Assembly: GCF_023707985.1 (NCBI RefSeq)
Contig: NZ_BRCF01000012.1
Location: 1 to 61,687, forward strand
Source: Sporosarcina sp. NCCP-2716
Lineage (GTDB): Bacteria; Bacillota; Bacilli; Bacillales_A; Planococcaceae
Reading direction: 5' to 3'
DNA length: 61,687 nucleotides
How positions within the stretch are numbered: position 1 is the stretch's first letter; each line of letters starts with the position of its first letter. The translations under genes and the position numbers were made by a program. This document shows, piece after piece, positions 42,125 through 51,661 of this stretch. The notes beneath the pieces are model-generated. The model was not told the DNA's origin and ran no database searches. It saw nothing but the letters and a program-made list of their open reading frames with translations.

Positions 42125-43681
42125 ATGAAAATGAAAAACCTTTTCGGCAAGGCGCAGCAATTCGGCAAATCGTTCATGCTGCCCATCGCGATCCTGCCTG
42201 CTGCCGGTCTTCTCCTCGGCATCGGCGGCGCGCTGTCCAATCCGAATACAATCCTCTCGTACCCGTTTCTGGATCAGACGCTGCTGCAGGCGATCTTCAC
42301 AATCATGAGCAGCGCGGGCAGCATCGTCTTCGCGAACCTGCCCGTCATCTTCGCCGTCGGAATCGCCATCGGGCTCGCCCGTGCCGACAAAGGGACGGCC
42401 GCACTCGCTGCACTCGTCGGCTACTTGGTCATGAACGCGACCATCAACGCCATCCTCGTCATCTCCGGCACGCTTGCGGAAGATAACCTGTCCGCCGTCG
42501 GCCAAGGGACCGCCCTCGGCATCCAGACGCTCGAAATGGGCGTCTTCGGCGGGATCCTCGTCGGCATCATGGCAGGACTCCTGCACAACCGGTTCAACAA
42601 GATCGAATTGCCGCAGTATCTCGGCTTCTTCGGCGGCTCGCGCTTCATCCCGATCATCACAGCATTTTCATCCATCATCCTCGGCGCAATCATGTACGTC
42701 GTCTGGCCGCTGTTCCAGAATATGATCGCAGAAGCCGGCAGCCTCGTGAACGCGACAGGCGTCATCGGCACGTTCCTGTACGGATTCATACTGCGGATGC
42801 TCGGACCATTCGGACTGCACCATATCTTCTACCTGCCGTTCTGGCAGACAGGTCTCGGCGGCTCACTCGAAGTCGGCGGACGCCTCGTACAGGGAACGCA
42901 GAACATTTTCTTCGCACAGCTGAGCGATCCGTCTACGACCCGGTACTTCGAAGGCACGTCCCGCTTCATGTCCGGACGGTTCATCACGATGATGTTCGGT
43001 CTTCTCGGGGCTGCGCTTGCGATTTACCATACTGCGAAGCCTGAGCACAAAAAGGTCGTCGGCGGGCTCATGCTGTCCGCAGCGCTGACGTCCTTCCTGA
43101 CAGGCATCACCGAGCCACTCGAGTTCTCGTTCCTGTTCGTCGCACCGGTCCTGTACCTGATCCACGCTATCTTCGACGGACTCGCGTTCATGATGGCGGA
43201 CATCTTCAACATCACGATCGGCCAGACATTCTCCGGCGGCTTCATCGACTTCATCCTCTTCGGGGTGCTGCAGGGCGAAGCGAAGACCAACTGGATGTTC
43301 GTCATCCCGATCGGCATCGTCTGGTTCTTCCTGTACTATTTCGTCTTCAAATTCCTCATCCGGAAGTTCAACTTCAAAACCCCCGGCCGGGAAGATGAAA
43401 AACTGGTTGAAGCCGGCGACACGGCACCTTCCATCGATCCGCAGGGCAGCCGTCCGCACCAGATCATCGATGCATTCGGCGGCAGCGGCAACATCCTCGA
43501 CCTCGACAACTGTGCTACGCGGCTGCGGGTCACCGTCAAAGACCCTGCGCTCGTCGACCAGGACGCCTTCAAGCCGACCGGCAGCAAAGGCGTCATCATG
43601 AACGGAACCGGCGTCCAGGTCGTCTACGGACCGCAAGTCTCGATCATTAAAAACGAAGTGGAAGAGGAGCTGGAACGATGA
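42125..43681 (+). CDS. PTS transporter EIICB (glucose/N-acetyl amino sugar class)
   Basis: A 518-residue EIIC-EIIB fusion. The membrane EIIC part (residues 1-415) begins [22 protein letters not shown] and has the conserved [15 protein letters not shown] loop. The EIIB domain follows after a linker, with phosphorylation site Cys in [12 protein letters not shown] and end [18 protein letters not shown]. No EIIA domain is present, so it must borrow a glucose-type EIIA. With nanE translationally coupled (4-base overlap), N-acetylmannosamine or a related amino sugar is the likely substrate. ATG at 42125; an in-frame ATG two codons later is an alternative. Confidence 0.9.
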   Translation: MKMKNLFGKAQQFGKSFMLPIAILPAAGLLLGIGGALSNPNTILSYPFLDQTLLQAIFTIMSSAGSIVFANLPVIFAVGIAIGLARADKGTAALAALVGYLVMNATINAILVISGTLAEDNLSAVGQGTALGIQTLEMGVFGGILVGIMAGLLHNRFNKIELPQYLGFFGGSRFIPIITAFSSIILGAIMYVVWPLFQNMIAEAGSLVNATGVIGTFLYGFILRMLGPFGLHHIFYLPFWQTGLGGSLEVGGRLVQGTQNIFFAQLSDPSTTRYFEGTSRFMSGRFITMMFGLLGAALAIYHTAKPEHKKVVGGLMLSAALTSFLTGITEPLEFSFLFVAPVLYLIHAIFDGLAFMMADIFNITIGQTFSGGFIDFILFGVLQGEAKTNWMFVIPIGIVWFFLYYFVFKFLIRKFNFKTPGREDEKLVEAGDTAPSIDPQGSRPHQIIDAFGGSGNILDLDNCATRLRVTVKDPALVDQDAFKPTGSKGVIMNGTGVQVVYGPQVSIIKNEVEEELER

Positions 43682-44364
43682 AAAATACTTCATTGAAACT
43701 GCCATCCGATTTGATCGTCTCCTGCCAGGCGCTCGAAGACGAACCGCTGCACTCGTCCTTCATCATGAGTAAAATGGCCCTCGCTGCCGCACAGGGCGGT
43801 GCTAAGGGCATCCGCGCCAACACCGCTGACGACATCCGCGCCATCCGGCAGGAAGTCGACCTGCCCATCATCGGCATCGTCAAACGCGACTACGCGGGCT
43901 CGGACGTCTACATCACCCCGACCCGCAAAGAAGTCACGGAACTTCTCGAATGCGGCTGCGACGTCATCGCGATGGACGCCACACTCGCTGCCCGTCCCGC
44001 CGAAACGCTCGAGGAACTGGTCGCCTTCGTCCGCACCGGGTCCCCCGGCATCGAACTGATGGCCGACATTGCAACAGCCGAGGAAGCCGTCCGCGCCGAA
44101 CAGCTCGGATTTGATTACATCGGCACCACCCTGCACGGCTACACCGCCGACACCGCAGGCCGCAAACTGTACCACGACGACTTCGCGTTCCTGAAAGAAG
44201 TGATCCGTTCAGTGCGCGTCCCCGTCATCGCAGAAGGCAACATTGAAACGCCCGCTATGCTCAAACAAGCATTCGACCTCGGCGCATACGCAGCCGTCGT
44301 CGGCGGTGCCATCACCCGCCCGCGCGACATCACAAAAAAATTCGCCCAAGAACTGCACAGCTGA
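43678..44364 (+). CDS. nanE: N-acetylmannosamine-6-phosphate 2-epimerase (NanE)
   Basis: A 228-residue TIM-barrel epimerase that interconverts ManNAc-6-P and GlcNAc-6-P. NanE features: [14 protein letters not shown] at the first strand, [19 protein letters not shown], the catalytic-lysine region [10 protein letters not shown], the acidic [24 protein letters not shown] and [15 protein letters not shown] overlap with the PTS gene. Sialic acid lyase and kinase genes are not adjacent, so uptake of free ManNAc with direct phosphorylation and epimerisation to GlcNAc-6-P is the simplest pathway. Confidence 0.95.
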   Translation: MKNTSLKLPSDLIVSCQALEDEPLHSSFIMSKMALAAAQGGAKGIRANTADDIRAIRQEVDLPIIGIVKRDYAGSDVYITPTRKEVTELLECGCDVIAMDATLAARPAETLEELVAFVRTGSPGIELMADIATAEEAVRAEQLGFDYIGTTLHGYTADTAGRKLYHDDFAFLKEVIRSVRVPVIAEGNIETPAMLKQAFDLGAYAAVVGGAITRPRDITKKFAQELHS

Positions 44365-44372
44365 TCAAAAAA

Positions 44373-44441
44373 GGTGCCTGTGCGTCACACAATTCAGACA
44401 CGATTCAGAATCGTTTCCAAGTTGTGTGATGCACAGGCACC
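44373..44441. repeat. 69-bp palindromic element, copy 16
   Basis: Between convergent stops: eight bases after nanE and two before the diguanylate cyclase stop. TTTCCAA subfamily. Confidence 0.9.
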
Positions 44442-44443
44442 GT

Positions 44444-45373
44444 TCATTTTCCGGCAGCGAGCCGTTTGCCGAACTTATTCCGGTACATATCATCATCCGC
44501 CTCACGGAACAGCTCCGCCATCATTCCCGCCGAACTCGCGACACCCGCCACCCCGAGGGACATATGGATCTTCTGTCCCCGTTGCATCCCGTTGTACGCA
44601 TCGAGAGCCTCCCCGAGCCTGTCCGCCAGCTGCGACGTACGCTGCCGTGCGCCATCTCCCGTCAGCAGGAGGGTGAACTCATCCCCGCCGATCCGCGCGA
44701 TCTCCGCACCGCCGTCCACCGTCTCCTCCAGGAAACGGGCTGTCCGTTTCAGCAGATCATCCCCCGCAACATGACCGAGCAAGTCGTTCAGCTGCTTCAG
44801 CTTATCGACATCACAGAGGATGAGTCCCGCTTCCGTATCGATCTTCTGATCATACCGCCGGAACAACGAATCGAAATAGGTCCGGTTGTGCACACCTGTC
44901 AGCGAATCATAGTTCGCCTGATACTCGAGCTGCCGCTGCCGTTCCATCCGCTCATCGATATTGCGCGTCACTCCCTGCAGCGCCACCATGCGACCGTCCT
45001 CGTAGATCGGCGTCATCCGCTCTTCGAACCAGTGGTAATTGCCGTCCCGGTCGCGCCAACGCTGGATGATCATCTCGCCATAATCGATGCCGTCATTCAC
45101 TTTCCGCATCATTTCCTCCAGGTCATCAGGATGCACAAGCTCGAACGGAACCGACGGATCGCTCAGCGCCGCCTCCACCGTCCCCTCACCCAAATACAGA
45201 TCCATCGCCGGACTCAAATAGATGAACTTCCACTCCGGCTCGATTTGGAAATGATAGATGACATCCTTCGAATTCTCCAGCAGCCCTTCGAAATTCCGCT
45301 CCTGCACATCATCACGCCGTTCCGGAACCGGTTCTGACCGGCGCCCGAACACCTTCCGCAAAAAGGTAACCAC
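44444..45373 (-). CDS. PAS-GGDEF diguanylate cyclase
   Basis: About 309 residues, no membrane segment. The PAS/PAC region spans about 25-140 (SKDVIYHFQIEPEWKFIYLSP, WFEERMTPIYEDGRMVALQG, TRNIDER). The GGDEF domain begins YDSLTGVHNRTYFD and has an intact active site IARIGGDEFTLLL plus the DVDKLKQLND metal site; there is no RxxD inhibitory site immediately before it. It would make c-di-GMP in response to a PAS signal. GTG at 45373 chosen by spacing from GGAGG; GTG at 45379 is the alternative. Confidence 0.88.
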   Translation of the reverse strand: MVTFLRKVFGRRSEPVPERRDDVQERNFEGLLENSKDVIYHFQIEPEWKFIYLSPAMDLYLGEGTVEAALSDPSVPFELVHPDDLEEMMRKVNDGIDYGEMIIQRWRDRDGNYHWFEERMTPIYEDGRMVALQGVTRNIDERMERQRQLEYQANYDSLTGVHNRTYFDSLFRRYDQKIDTEAGLILCDVDKLKQLNDLLGHVAGDDLLKRTARFLEETVDGGAEIARIGGDEFTLLLTGDGARQRTSQLADRLGEALDAYNGMQRGQKIHMSLGVAGVASSAGMMAELFREADDDMYRNKFGKRLAAGK

Positions 45374-45439
45374 TTCCACCTACCTCCTTCACCTGCACAC
45401 CCAAACTCATCTCATATCCTCCAGTATACCCCAAAAACC

Positions 45440-45508
45440 GGTGCCTGTGCGCCACACAATTCAGACACCATTCAGAATCGTTTCCAAATTGCGTCACACA
45501 CAGGCACC
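45440..45508. repeat. 69-bp palindromic element, copy 17
   Basis: GGTGCC/GGCACC copy with TTTCCAAATTGCG in the right arm, between a gene start and the nucleosidase terminator. Confidence 0.88.
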
Positions 45509-45519
45509 CACACAATCAA

Positions 45520-45572
45520 AAGACCGCACGCAGCGGATAGGTTCCCCCCCTCCGCTTCCGTGCAGTCCCTCT
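45520..45572 (-). terminator. terminator of the nucleosidase lipoprotein gene
   Basis: GACTGCACG plus AAGCGGA pairs with TCCGCT plus CGTGCGGTC, followed by TTTT on the minus strand. Confidence 0.65.
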
Positions 45573-45600
45573 ATTCAATCAAATATTCTGCCTCACACCG

Positions 45601-46461
45601 TCACTTCGCCATTTCCTTCACAACATCGATCGTAAACTCCGCCCCGTACTTCCCGGCAGTTTCCAAGTCCTCAATGTCGTCATCCGTCACTTCAGAATTC
45701 GAAATGGTCCGGAGAGAAAGATAAGGAACATCCATTAAGTGCGTAACCTGGGCAACCGCGAACGCCTCCATCTCCTCCCCACTCGTCCTGAAATTCTCAT
45801 GGAACCACTGGATGCGGTCGATCTCCCGATTCCACCAATCCGCACTTCCAATCACGCCTTCCACGACATTTCCATGCTCATACTCGCCGGCTGCACGTTT
45901 AGCAGCCTCAATGAGTTCAGGGTCACTCGGCAGCGTCGTGTACTCCTTCGCCTCTCCATCCTTCTCCCGTAACTTCGTCGACATGTGAATCCACTTCTCA
46001 GGCGCCATTCCCTGCCCGTCATCCAGATGCTCCGAACGGAAACTGCCAATATTCACGACTTCCGTCCCGATCACCGTATCGAACACATGGATATCCGGAT
46101 CATGCCCACCGGCAGTCCCTTGGTTAATAACCGCTTTCGGATGATAGTTCTCAATCAAAAGAGTCGTCGATGCCGCCGCATTCACCATTCCAACTTCCGT
46201 CCGGGAAACGACAATCGGAATCCCTTCAATCTCTCCTATGTAAAACGAATAATTGCCGTGCTTCTCTTCCTTATACTCACCCATCGCCTTCAAAAACTCC
46301 GAAACTTCCACGTCCATCGCACCCTGTACCGCAATCGGCGGTTCTATTTTTGCAGCCGCCCCCTTCTCTCCAGCGACCGGTTCATCCGCCTTCGCCGAAC
46401 AGCCCACGAGCAAAACGAATACCAACACAACGTTCGCCAATACCTTCATTCTACTTAACAT
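45601..46461 (-). CDS. secreted lipoprotein 5'-methylthioadenosine/SAH nucleosidase-like enzyme
   Basis: A 286-residue lipoprotein (VVLVFVLLVGCSAK) whose mature part has the PNP/UDP phosphorylase nucleosidase fold: the first glycine loop is replaced by VQGAMDVEVSEFLKAM, then IVVSRTEVGMVNAAAST, VINQGTAGGHDP, and the purine-site acidic residues in SGEEMEAFAVAQVTHLM and the catalytic-type SLRTISNSEV. Cytoplasmic Pfs/MTAN proteins have this layout, but export as a lipoprotein is unusual and suggests salvage or degradation of extracellular nucleosides. Start at ATG two bases after AAAGGAGATGATC. A PurR-box-like dyad lies in its promoter. Confidence 0.85.
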   Translation of the reverse strand: MLSRMKVLANVVLVFVLLVGCSAKADEPVAGEKGAAAKIEPPIAVQGAMDVEVSEFLKAMGEYKEEKHGNYSFYIGEIEGIPIVVSRTEVGMVNAAASTTLLIENYHPKAVINQGTAGGHDPDIHVFDTVIGTEVVNIGSFRSEHLDDGQGMAPEKWIHMSTKLREKDGEAKEYTTLPSDPELIEAAKRAAGEYEHGNVVEGVIGSADWWNREIDRIQWFHENFRTSGEEMEAFAVAQVTHLMDVPYLSLRTISNSEVTDDDIEDLETAGKYGAEFTIDVVKEMAK

Positions 46462-46492
46462 CCGATCATCTCCTTTATCTTTCCCAATAAAA

Positions 46493-46536
46493 ATACACGA
46501 ACGATTGTTAAATAAATATTTATATCGTTCGCATTT
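46493..46536. promoter_or_regulatory. PurR-box-like dyad
   Basis: CGAACGAT (46498-46505) and ATCGTTCG (46524-46531) are perfect inverted copies with an 18-base AT-rich spacer. Extended with flanks, each half resembles the PurR box of Bacillus (AWWWCCGAACWWT). It lies at the expected transcription start of the nucleosidase gene. Confidence 0.45.
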
Positions 46537-46539
46537 AGA

Positions 46540-46568
46540 AAGATACTAGACTGAAAGATATTTGACAA
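46540..46568 (-). promoter_or_regulatory. promoter of the nucleosidase gene
   Basis: Minus strand TTGTCA (46568-46563), 17-base spacer, TATCTT (46545-46540). Confidence 0.5.
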
Positions 46569-46646
46569 GCTCAGATCAGACATCCGTAAAAAATGCGTAT
46601 AAATTGCTACTTTATCCAACAAGGCCATTTGGCGTGCAAAGTATAT

Positions 46647-46698
46647 TAAAAACCTCCCCGGACAACAGTCATAACAATGACCGATGTCCGGGAAGGCA
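46647..46698 (-). terminator. terminator of the NRAMP/pxpA operon
   Basis: Long minus-strand hairpin (CCTTCCCGGACA plus CGGTCAT with ATGACTG plus TGTCCGGGGAGG) followed by TTTTTAAT, ten bases past the transporter stop. Confidence 0.88.
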
Positions 46699-46707
46699 CC
46701 CGATTAA

Positions 46708-47928
46708 CTAAAACAACAAAGGAATTTGTTCGATCAACGTTTTCACACCAAGAATCGCCATAACGATGACAACAATCACGCCGCCAATGGTCAGCCATAA
46801 CGGATGCTTGTATTCGCTGCCTACAATGTTTTTCTTATAAGCTGCAATCAGCAGTGTTCCAAGCGCAAGCGGAAGGATCAATGCATTCAATGCACCTACG
46901 ATGATCAATATGTTGACTGGTCGTCCGACAAACGCAAACGTCGCAGTCGATACGACGATGAACAGAATGATGATCCAGTTATGGTATTTTTCGATGACAG
47001 GACTGAACGATCGGATGAACGACACAGATGTATAGGCCGCTCCGACTACCGACGTAATCGCTGCAATCCACATGACCACACCAAACATACGTAGTCCGAG
47101 CTCTCCCGCTCCGAGTTGGAATACGGATGCCGGAGGATTCGCCGGATCAATAGCAAGACCTTTTGAGACAACACCGAGAACCGCCAGAAACAGAGCCACA
47201 CGTATAATTCCCGTCACAGCAATACCTATAACCGAACTTTTAGTCACATACGGAATTGAGTCGATTCCTTTTACGCCAGCGTCCAGCAGCCTGTGTCCAC
47301 CCGCAAAGGTAATGTATCCGCCTACAGTTCCTCCGACCAATGTGACAATTGCAAAGAAACTGATTTGACTGGGTGCCACCGTATTCACGAGTGCTTCACC
47401 AATCGGCGGAGACGTCTTGAAAGCCACGAATGCAATCATGACAATCATCAGCAAACCCGCCACAGCCACGATACGATCCATTACCTTACCAGCTTCTTTA
47501 ACTACAAAAATGATAATGGCGAAAAGCGCACTGATGACAGCGCCAAAAACCGGATCAATTCCGATCATTGCATTCAAACCAAGACCCGCTCCAGCGACGT
47601 TCCCGATATTGAACGCGAGGCCTCCTGCCACGATCAGAACTGCGAGGACGACACCGAGTCCTGGCATAACTTTATTCGCAATTTCCTGTCCGCGCAGTCC
47701 GGATACAGCGATGACACGCCAGACGTTCATCTGGGCGAAAACGTCCAACAACAGAGAAATCAGTATAACAAAAGCGAAACTTGCAGCAAGTTGTTCCGTG
47801 AAAACGGTCGTCTGTGTTAGGAAACCTGGACCGACAGATGACGTCGCCATGAGGAACGCAGCGCCCAACAGGACACCCCGCGTAACTGTCGCTGGATTCT
47901 GATTTACGTTCAACTTGTTATTACTCAT
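46708..47928 (-). CDS. NRAMP-family transporter (YcsG-like)
   Basis: A 406-residue membrane protein with about 11 helices. The NRAMP signature region is recognisable ([17 protein letters not shown] in helix 1; [20 protein letters not shown] in helix 6), but the metal-coordinating DPGN of true Mn/Fe carriers is changed to VGPGFLTQ, so metal transport is doubtful. Its position after pxpA (4-base ATGA overlap), as ycsG follows ycsF in Bacillus, points to uptake of 5-oxoproline or a related acid; this is inference. A strong terminator follows. Confidence 0.85.
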   Translation of the reverse strand: MSNNKLNVNQNPATVTRGVLLGAAFLMATSSVGPGFLTQTTVFTEQLAASFAFVILISLLLDVFAQMNVWRVIAVSGLRGQEIANKVMPGLGVVLAVLIVAGGLAFNIGNVAGAGLGLNAMIGIDPVFGAVISALFAIIIFVVKEAGKVMDRIVAVAGLLMIVMIAFVAFKTSPPIGEALVNTVAPSQISFFAIVTLVGGTVGGYITFAGGHRLLDAGVKGIDSIPYVTKSSVIGIAVTGIIRVALFLAVLGVVSKGLAIDPANPPASVFQLGAGELGLRMFGVVMWIAAITSVVGAAYTSVSFIRSFSPVIEKYHNWIIILFIVVSTATFAFVGRPVNILIIVGALNALILPLALGTLLIAAYKKNIVGSEYKHPLWLTIGGVIVVIVMAILGVKTLIEQIPLLF

Positions 47929-48701
47929 TTCGCTGCCTCCCTGTCAATGAAAGGTGCAATCGTAATAGACTCTTCATTCAATCGGCCTGCTATGTATTCA
48001 GCAAACTCCACCGCATGCTCTCCGTCTCCATGCAGACACACAGTATCCGCCCGCAGCGGCACGTCCGTCTGCTGCTGTGACATGACCATGCCGTCACTCA
48101 CCATCCGTACGACTTGATCGGCAGCCTTCACCCGATCGACCAGCAGGGCATCCGGCTGTGAACGAGGCGTCAGCGAACCATCTGACTGATATGTCCGGTC
48201 GGCGAACACTTCATGTGCGACTTGCAGCCCAATTTCTTCTCCCGCCTTCGTCAGCTCACTTCCCGCCAGTCCGAAGAGGATCAACTTTGGCGAGACATCA
48301 TAAACCGCCTGGGCAACCGCCCGGGCGAGTTCCGGATCCTTGGACGCCATCTGATAAAGCGCGCCATGCGGCTTCACGTGCTGCATCGTTTCTCCGCAGA
48401 CCGATAAAAACGCCTGCAATGCTCCTATCTGGTATACGACCATGTCATATCCTTCCTGCGGCGTGATTGCCAAGTTCCGCCGGCCAAACCCGACCAGATC
48501 CGGCAGCCCTGGATGAGCACCGATACGAACTCCATTTTCAATCGCCAGTTCCACCGTCTCCCGCATGACGGACGGGTCTCCCGCATGGAACCCGCACGCC
48601 ACATTAGCCGACGTGACATATTTCAGGATTTCCGCCTGCTCCCCGAGTGTGTACCGTCCGAAGCTCTCCCCTAGGTCACTATTCAAATCCACTCTCTTCA
48701 T
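47925..48701 (-). CDS. pxpA: 5-oxoprolinase subunit PxpA (LamB/YcsF family)
   Basis: A 258-residue protein of the LamB/YcsF family, subunit A of the ATP-dependent bacterial 5-oxoprolinase that opens pyroglutamate to glutamate. Hallmarks: [14 protein letters not shown] at the start, [42 protein letters not shown] and TVCLHGDG near the end. Start after TCGGAGGGAC. It is divergent from pxpB/pxpC, with two matching operator palindromes in the 260-base intergenic region; the transporter gene overlaps its end. Confidence 0.95.
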   Translation of the reverse strand: MKRVDLNSDLGESFGRYTLGEQAEILKYVTSANVACGFHAGDPSVMRETVELAIENGVRIGAHPGLPDLVGFGRRNLAITPQEGYDMVVYQIGALQAFLSVCGETMQHVKPHGALYQMASKDPELARAVAQAVYDVSPKLILFGLAGSELTKAGEEIGLQVAHEVFADRTYQSDGSLTPRSQPDALLVDRVKAADQVVRMVSDGMVMSQQQTDVPLRADTVCLHGDGEHAVEFAEYIAGRLNEESITIAPFIDREAAK

Positions 48702-48753
48702 CTGCTGTCCCTCCGATAGTTATAGGAATAAGTAAGCGGTTACAAACAAGATT

Positions 48754-48770
48754 GTTCCGCATTTCGGAAC
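48754..48770. promoter_or_regulatory. IclR/KipR-type operator 1 (pxpA side)
   Basis: GTTCCGCATTTCGGAAC, a GTTCC-N7-GGAAC palindrome 53 bases upstream of the pxpA start. The same sequence with one change occurs at 48928. Confidence 0.7.
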
Positions 48771-48870
48771 CGAAGTTCTGAACTTGAATCATAGTTTAGC
48801 ACAAACCAACCATTATGAATACCATGTATTCTGAAAACGTAAATTATTTGAACAAGTGTCGCGTAGAACC

Positions 48871-48898
48871 TTGTATTTTCACAACAGCAATCTATAAT
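48871..48898 (+). promoter_or_regulatory. SigA promoter of pxpB-pxpC
   Basis: TTGTAT (48871) and TATAAT (48893), spacer 16. The second operator lies about 20-40 bases downstream of the start site. Confidence 0.65.
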
Positions 48899-48927
48899 GG
48901 GAAGTAGTTTCGCAATGCAAATAGTTG

Positions 48928-48944
48928 GTTCCGCATTTAGGAAC
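48928..48944. promoter_or_regulatory. IclR/KipR-type operator 2 (pxpB side)
   Basis: GTTCCGCATTTAGGAAC, differing by one base from operator 1 and ending 16 bases before the pxpB start, next to its ribosome binding site. Placement suits repression. Confidence 0.7.
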
Positions 48945-48960
48945 TTGAGGAGGGAAACCT

Positions 48961-49692
48961 ATGACTCAACACACTCTACTGACCATACAGCCACTCGGAG
49001 ATTCCGCTGTGACCATCACACTCGGTCAAGGCATTCATCCCGAGGTGCATCAGAAAGTGAAGGGCTTATCACGTGCCCTAGAAGAGCAGCCGTTCGACGG
49101 GATGATTGAAACAGTCCCTTCCTACAACAAACTGACCGTCTACTATTCACCGTTTGAGGTGTACCGCAGTCAATCAGCAACTCTTGGGACGACTGCGTTC
49201 GAAATGGTGACGAAATACATACAGTGCATCTCAGAAACGATACACGAGACAGCCGCAGCCAAAGGACGACTCATCGAATTGCCCGTTCTGTACGGCGGAT
49301 ATGCGGGACCCGACTTGGCATTCGTCGCGCAACACAACGGCCTCTCCATCGAGGAGGTCATCGACATTCATGCGAATGGAGAGTACCTCGTCTACATGAT
49401 CGGTTTCGCCCCCGGGTTCCCGTTCCTAGGCGGCATGGATGAGAAGATCGCGACTCCAAGGAAAGAAACGCCTCGTACGGCAATCCCGGCCGGCTCTGTC
49501 GGCATTGCAGGAATGCAGACTGGTGTCTACCCTTTGAAAACGCCGGGTGGATGGCAGATTATAGGACATACGCCAACACCCCTCTTCCTCCCTGAACTTT
49601 CACCGCCTTCTTACTTACAGGCAGGCGATCGAGTTAAATTCAGGCCCGTGACGGAAATCGAGTATAAACAGCTGAAGAAGGTGACATCATGA
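48961..49692 (+). CDS. pxpB: 5-oxoprolinase subunit PxpB (KipI)
   Basis: A 243-residue KipI/PxpB protein. Marks: the start LLTIQPLGDSAVTITLG, IELPVLYGGYAGPDLAFVA, YLVYMIGFAPGFPFLGGMD, AIPAGSVGIAGMQTGVYP and GGWQIIGHTP. In B. subtilis KipI also inhibits the sporulation kinase KinA, an activity that belongs to its N-terminal part; whether this is kept here is unknown. Start after GAGGAGGG. Overlaps pxpC by four bases. Confidence 0.94.
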   Translation: MTQHTLLTIQPLGDSAVTITLGQGIHPEVHQKVKGLSRALEEQPFDGMIETVPSYNKLTVYYSPFEVYRSQSATLGTTAFEMVTKYIQCISETIHETAAAKGRLIELPVLYGGYAGPDLAFVAQHNGLSIEEVIDIHANGEYLVYMIGFAPGFPFLGGMDEKIATPRKETPRTAIPAGSVGIAGMQTGVYPLKTPGGWQIIGHTPTPLFLPELSPPSYLQAGDRVKFRPVTEIEYKQLKKVTS

Positions 49693-50684
49693 CTATCCTC
49701 GTACTCGACGGCGGCCTCCTCACAACCGTCCAGGATCTGGGTAGAAATGGATCCCAAAAATTCGGCGTCATTGTAAGCGGTGCCATGGATACGTATTCCA
49801 CTCGAATTGCAAACTTGCTCGTTGGGAACCAGCAAGATGAAGCCGTGCTGGAAATCACATTAGTCGGTACTAAACTGGAGTTCGAGAAAGATACCGTCAT
49901 CTCCCTGACTGGTGCTGACTTACAGGCGAAATTGAATGAGGAGACAATCGCTATGTGGCGCCCGGTCACCGTAAAAAAAGGGGACATCCTAACATGCGGT
50001 TTTGCTATCGAGGGGTGCCGTGCCTATTTAGCTTTGGCTGGCGGAGTGGATGTACCCGTGGTCATGGGAAGCAAGAGCACGTATATGGCAGCCGGCATTG
50101 GCGGCTTTGAAGGACGTCCCTTGCAACAAGGCGACTGTGTTTCCACCGGATCCTGCCAGACAGATACTGAAGAGATGATCAATCGGATCATCCACCGTAG
50201 CACACCAGCAACCTGGTCTGTACCTGCTTCCTCTCTTATTAAGCTGCACAAGAACCAAACCATTCGGTTCCTCCGAGGTTCGGAATACGATGCATTCGCC
50301 GAAGAAAGCCGGAAAGCATTCATCACAGAAAGCTACACGCTCACACCGCAGTCCAACCGGATGGGTGTCCGGCTGGAAGGGCCGCCCGTGCAGCTGAAAG
50401 AAAAGCTTGAACTGCTGTCAGAAGGGGTTACCTACGGAACAATCCAGATTCCTCCGAACGGGAAACCGATCGTACTTATGGCAGACCGTCAGACAACGGG
50501 CGGTTACCCAAAAATCGGCCAAGTCATCACTGCTGACCTATCAAGCCTGGCCCAATGCAAACCCGGTGACTCTGTCCAGTTCATAGAAGTGACACTGGAA
50601 GATGCAGAAGCCGAATTGCTTCGTAAAGAAAAGCTGATCGAAGAAATTCAAATAGGAATTAAACAAAAAATGCTGGACACCTAA
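49689..50684 (+). CDS. pxpC: 5-oxoprolinase subunit PxpC (KipA)
   Basis: A 331-residue biotin-dependent-carboxylase-like protein (AHS2 fold): DGGLLTTVQDLGRNGSQKFG, GAMDTYSTRIANLLVGN, CRAYLALAGGVDVPVVMGS and MADRQTTGGYPKIGQV. In the enzyme it works with PxpB. Translation is coupled to pxpB (ATGA overlap). The C-terminal 25 residues (LEDAEAELLRKEKLIEEIQ) form a charged helix. It converges with the regulator gene across a long shared hairpin. The pxp genes look less GC-rich than most of the window. Confidence 0.94.
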   Translation: MTILVLDGGLLTTVQDLGRNGSQKFGVIVSGAMDTYSTRIANLLVGNQQDEAVLEITLVGTKLEFEKDTVISLTGADLQAKLNEETIAMWRPVTVKKGDILTCGFAIEGCRAYLALAGGVDVPVVMGSKSTYMAAGIGGFEGRPLQQGDCVSTGSCQTDTEEMINRIIHRSTPATWSVPASSLIKLHKNQTIRFLRGSEYDAFAEESRKAFITESYTLTPQSNRMGVRLEGPPVQLKEKLELLSEGVTYGTIQIPPNGKPIVLMADRQTTGGYPKIGQVITADLSSLAQCKPGDSVQFIEVTLEDAEAELLRKEKLIEEIQIGIKQKMLDT

Positions 50685-50733
50685 AACTCCCGTTCGATGC
50701 GATTCGACAGTTGAATCGCATCAAACGGGAGCT
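50685..50733. terminator. bidirectional terminator
   Basis: CTCCCGTT plus GATGCGATTC pairs with GAATCGCATC plus AACGGGAG over an almost perfect 18-bp stem, seven-base loop, with TTTT on the minus strand side. Lies between convergent pxpC and the IclR regulator. Confidence 0.8.
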
Positions 50734-50736
50734 CAT

Positions 50737-51492
50737 TCATTCCATATAACCGAGCTGCCGGGATATCTCCAAAGCCGCCCCTTTCACTTTAGGAATAAGC
50801 AGTTCCACTTGCTCGGGCTGGTAGTTTGCTTCTATACCTGCAATACTGATGCCAGCAAGGATGTCTCCGTTGAAATTGAAAATCGGTGCCGCCAGGGCGG
50901 ACGTGTGGTTTTCGAGTTCTGAGTGGCTGAGCGTATACCCCGTCTCCCTCGTTTCCTGAATCGTCTTCCATAAAAGGGCCGGATCAGTCATCGTACCGTT
51001 TGCATACTGCTGAAACTCTTCCCGTTCAAAATACTCGGTGATGAACGCATCTGACAGATGAGAAAGGATCACGCGCGAGCACGCACCTGCATACAGCGGG
51101 CTGCTTCTTCCAATTGCGGTGTAGAGACGCACTTTCTGGAACCGATCGATTTTCTCCACATAGATTGCCTCGTCATCCTGCCGCACAATCAAGTTGATCG
51201 CTTCCTTCGTCTCCGCATGCAGCCGCTCCATTATCGGATACGCAACCTGCCGGAGATCCAGCCGTTTCGACACAAGGCTCCCATATTGCAGGAACAACAA
51301 GCCGAGCCGATACCGTGTATCTGCCCCCTTTTCGAGGAACTTCATTTCTTCCAGGGAAGTCAACATCCGATAGACCGAAGACTTCGGCACCCCAGACAGT
51401 TCAATGATTTCCTGAAACGTCAATGCCGGATGCTCCACAAACAAGTTCAAAATATCCAGCGAACGGACAACCGTCTTGTTTTTCGCACTCAT
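50737..51492 (-). CDS. IclR family regulator (KipR-like)
   Basis: A 251-residue IclR-type regulator: winged helix LTFQEIIELSGVPKSSVYRML and effector domain (EAINLIVRQDDEAIYVEKID, RSSPLYAGACSRVILSHL, ALAAPIFNFNGDILAGISIAG). By position it corresponds to KipR, the regulator of the kip/pxp genes. It should bind the GTTCC-N7-GGAAC palindromes in the pxpA-pxpB intergenic region. Start at MSAKNKTVV with GGGGTT upstream; longer starts cross into sequence beside a palindrome. Confidence 0.88.
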   Translation of the reverse strand: MSAKNKTVVRSLDILNLFVEHPALTFQEIIELSGVPKSSVYRMLTSLEEMKFLEKGADTRYRLGLLFLQYGSLVSKRLDLRQVAYPIMERLHAETKEAINLIVRQDDEAIYVEKIDRFQKVRLYTAIGRSSPLYAGACSRVILSHLSDAFITEYFEREEFQQYANGTMTDPALLWKTIQETRETGYTLSHSELENHTSALAAPIFNFNGDILAGISIAGIEANYQPEQVELLIPKVKGAALEISRQLGYME

Positions 51493-51592
51493 GTTAACCC
51501 CTGCTTTCAGCATTCCATATAAGGGATGCCTATTTGTTGCATCCATTGTAGCATAGCCGCTTGAAGAGAAGTGCATCCTCAGAGAGTTAAAA

Positions 51593-51661
51593 GGTACCTG
51601 TGCGCCACACAATTCAGACACGATTCAGAATCGTGTTCAAGTTGTGTGACACACAGGTACC
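51593..51661. repeat. 69-bp palindromic element, copy 18
   Basis: Full copy with GGTACC at both ends, 100 bases upstream of the KipR-like start. Confidence 0.9.

Noticed and set aside
46708..47928. A manganese or iron importer function for the NRAMP-type protein
   Set aside because: The metal-binding DPGN motif is replaced and the gene is coupled to pxpA, so metal uptake was not assigned.
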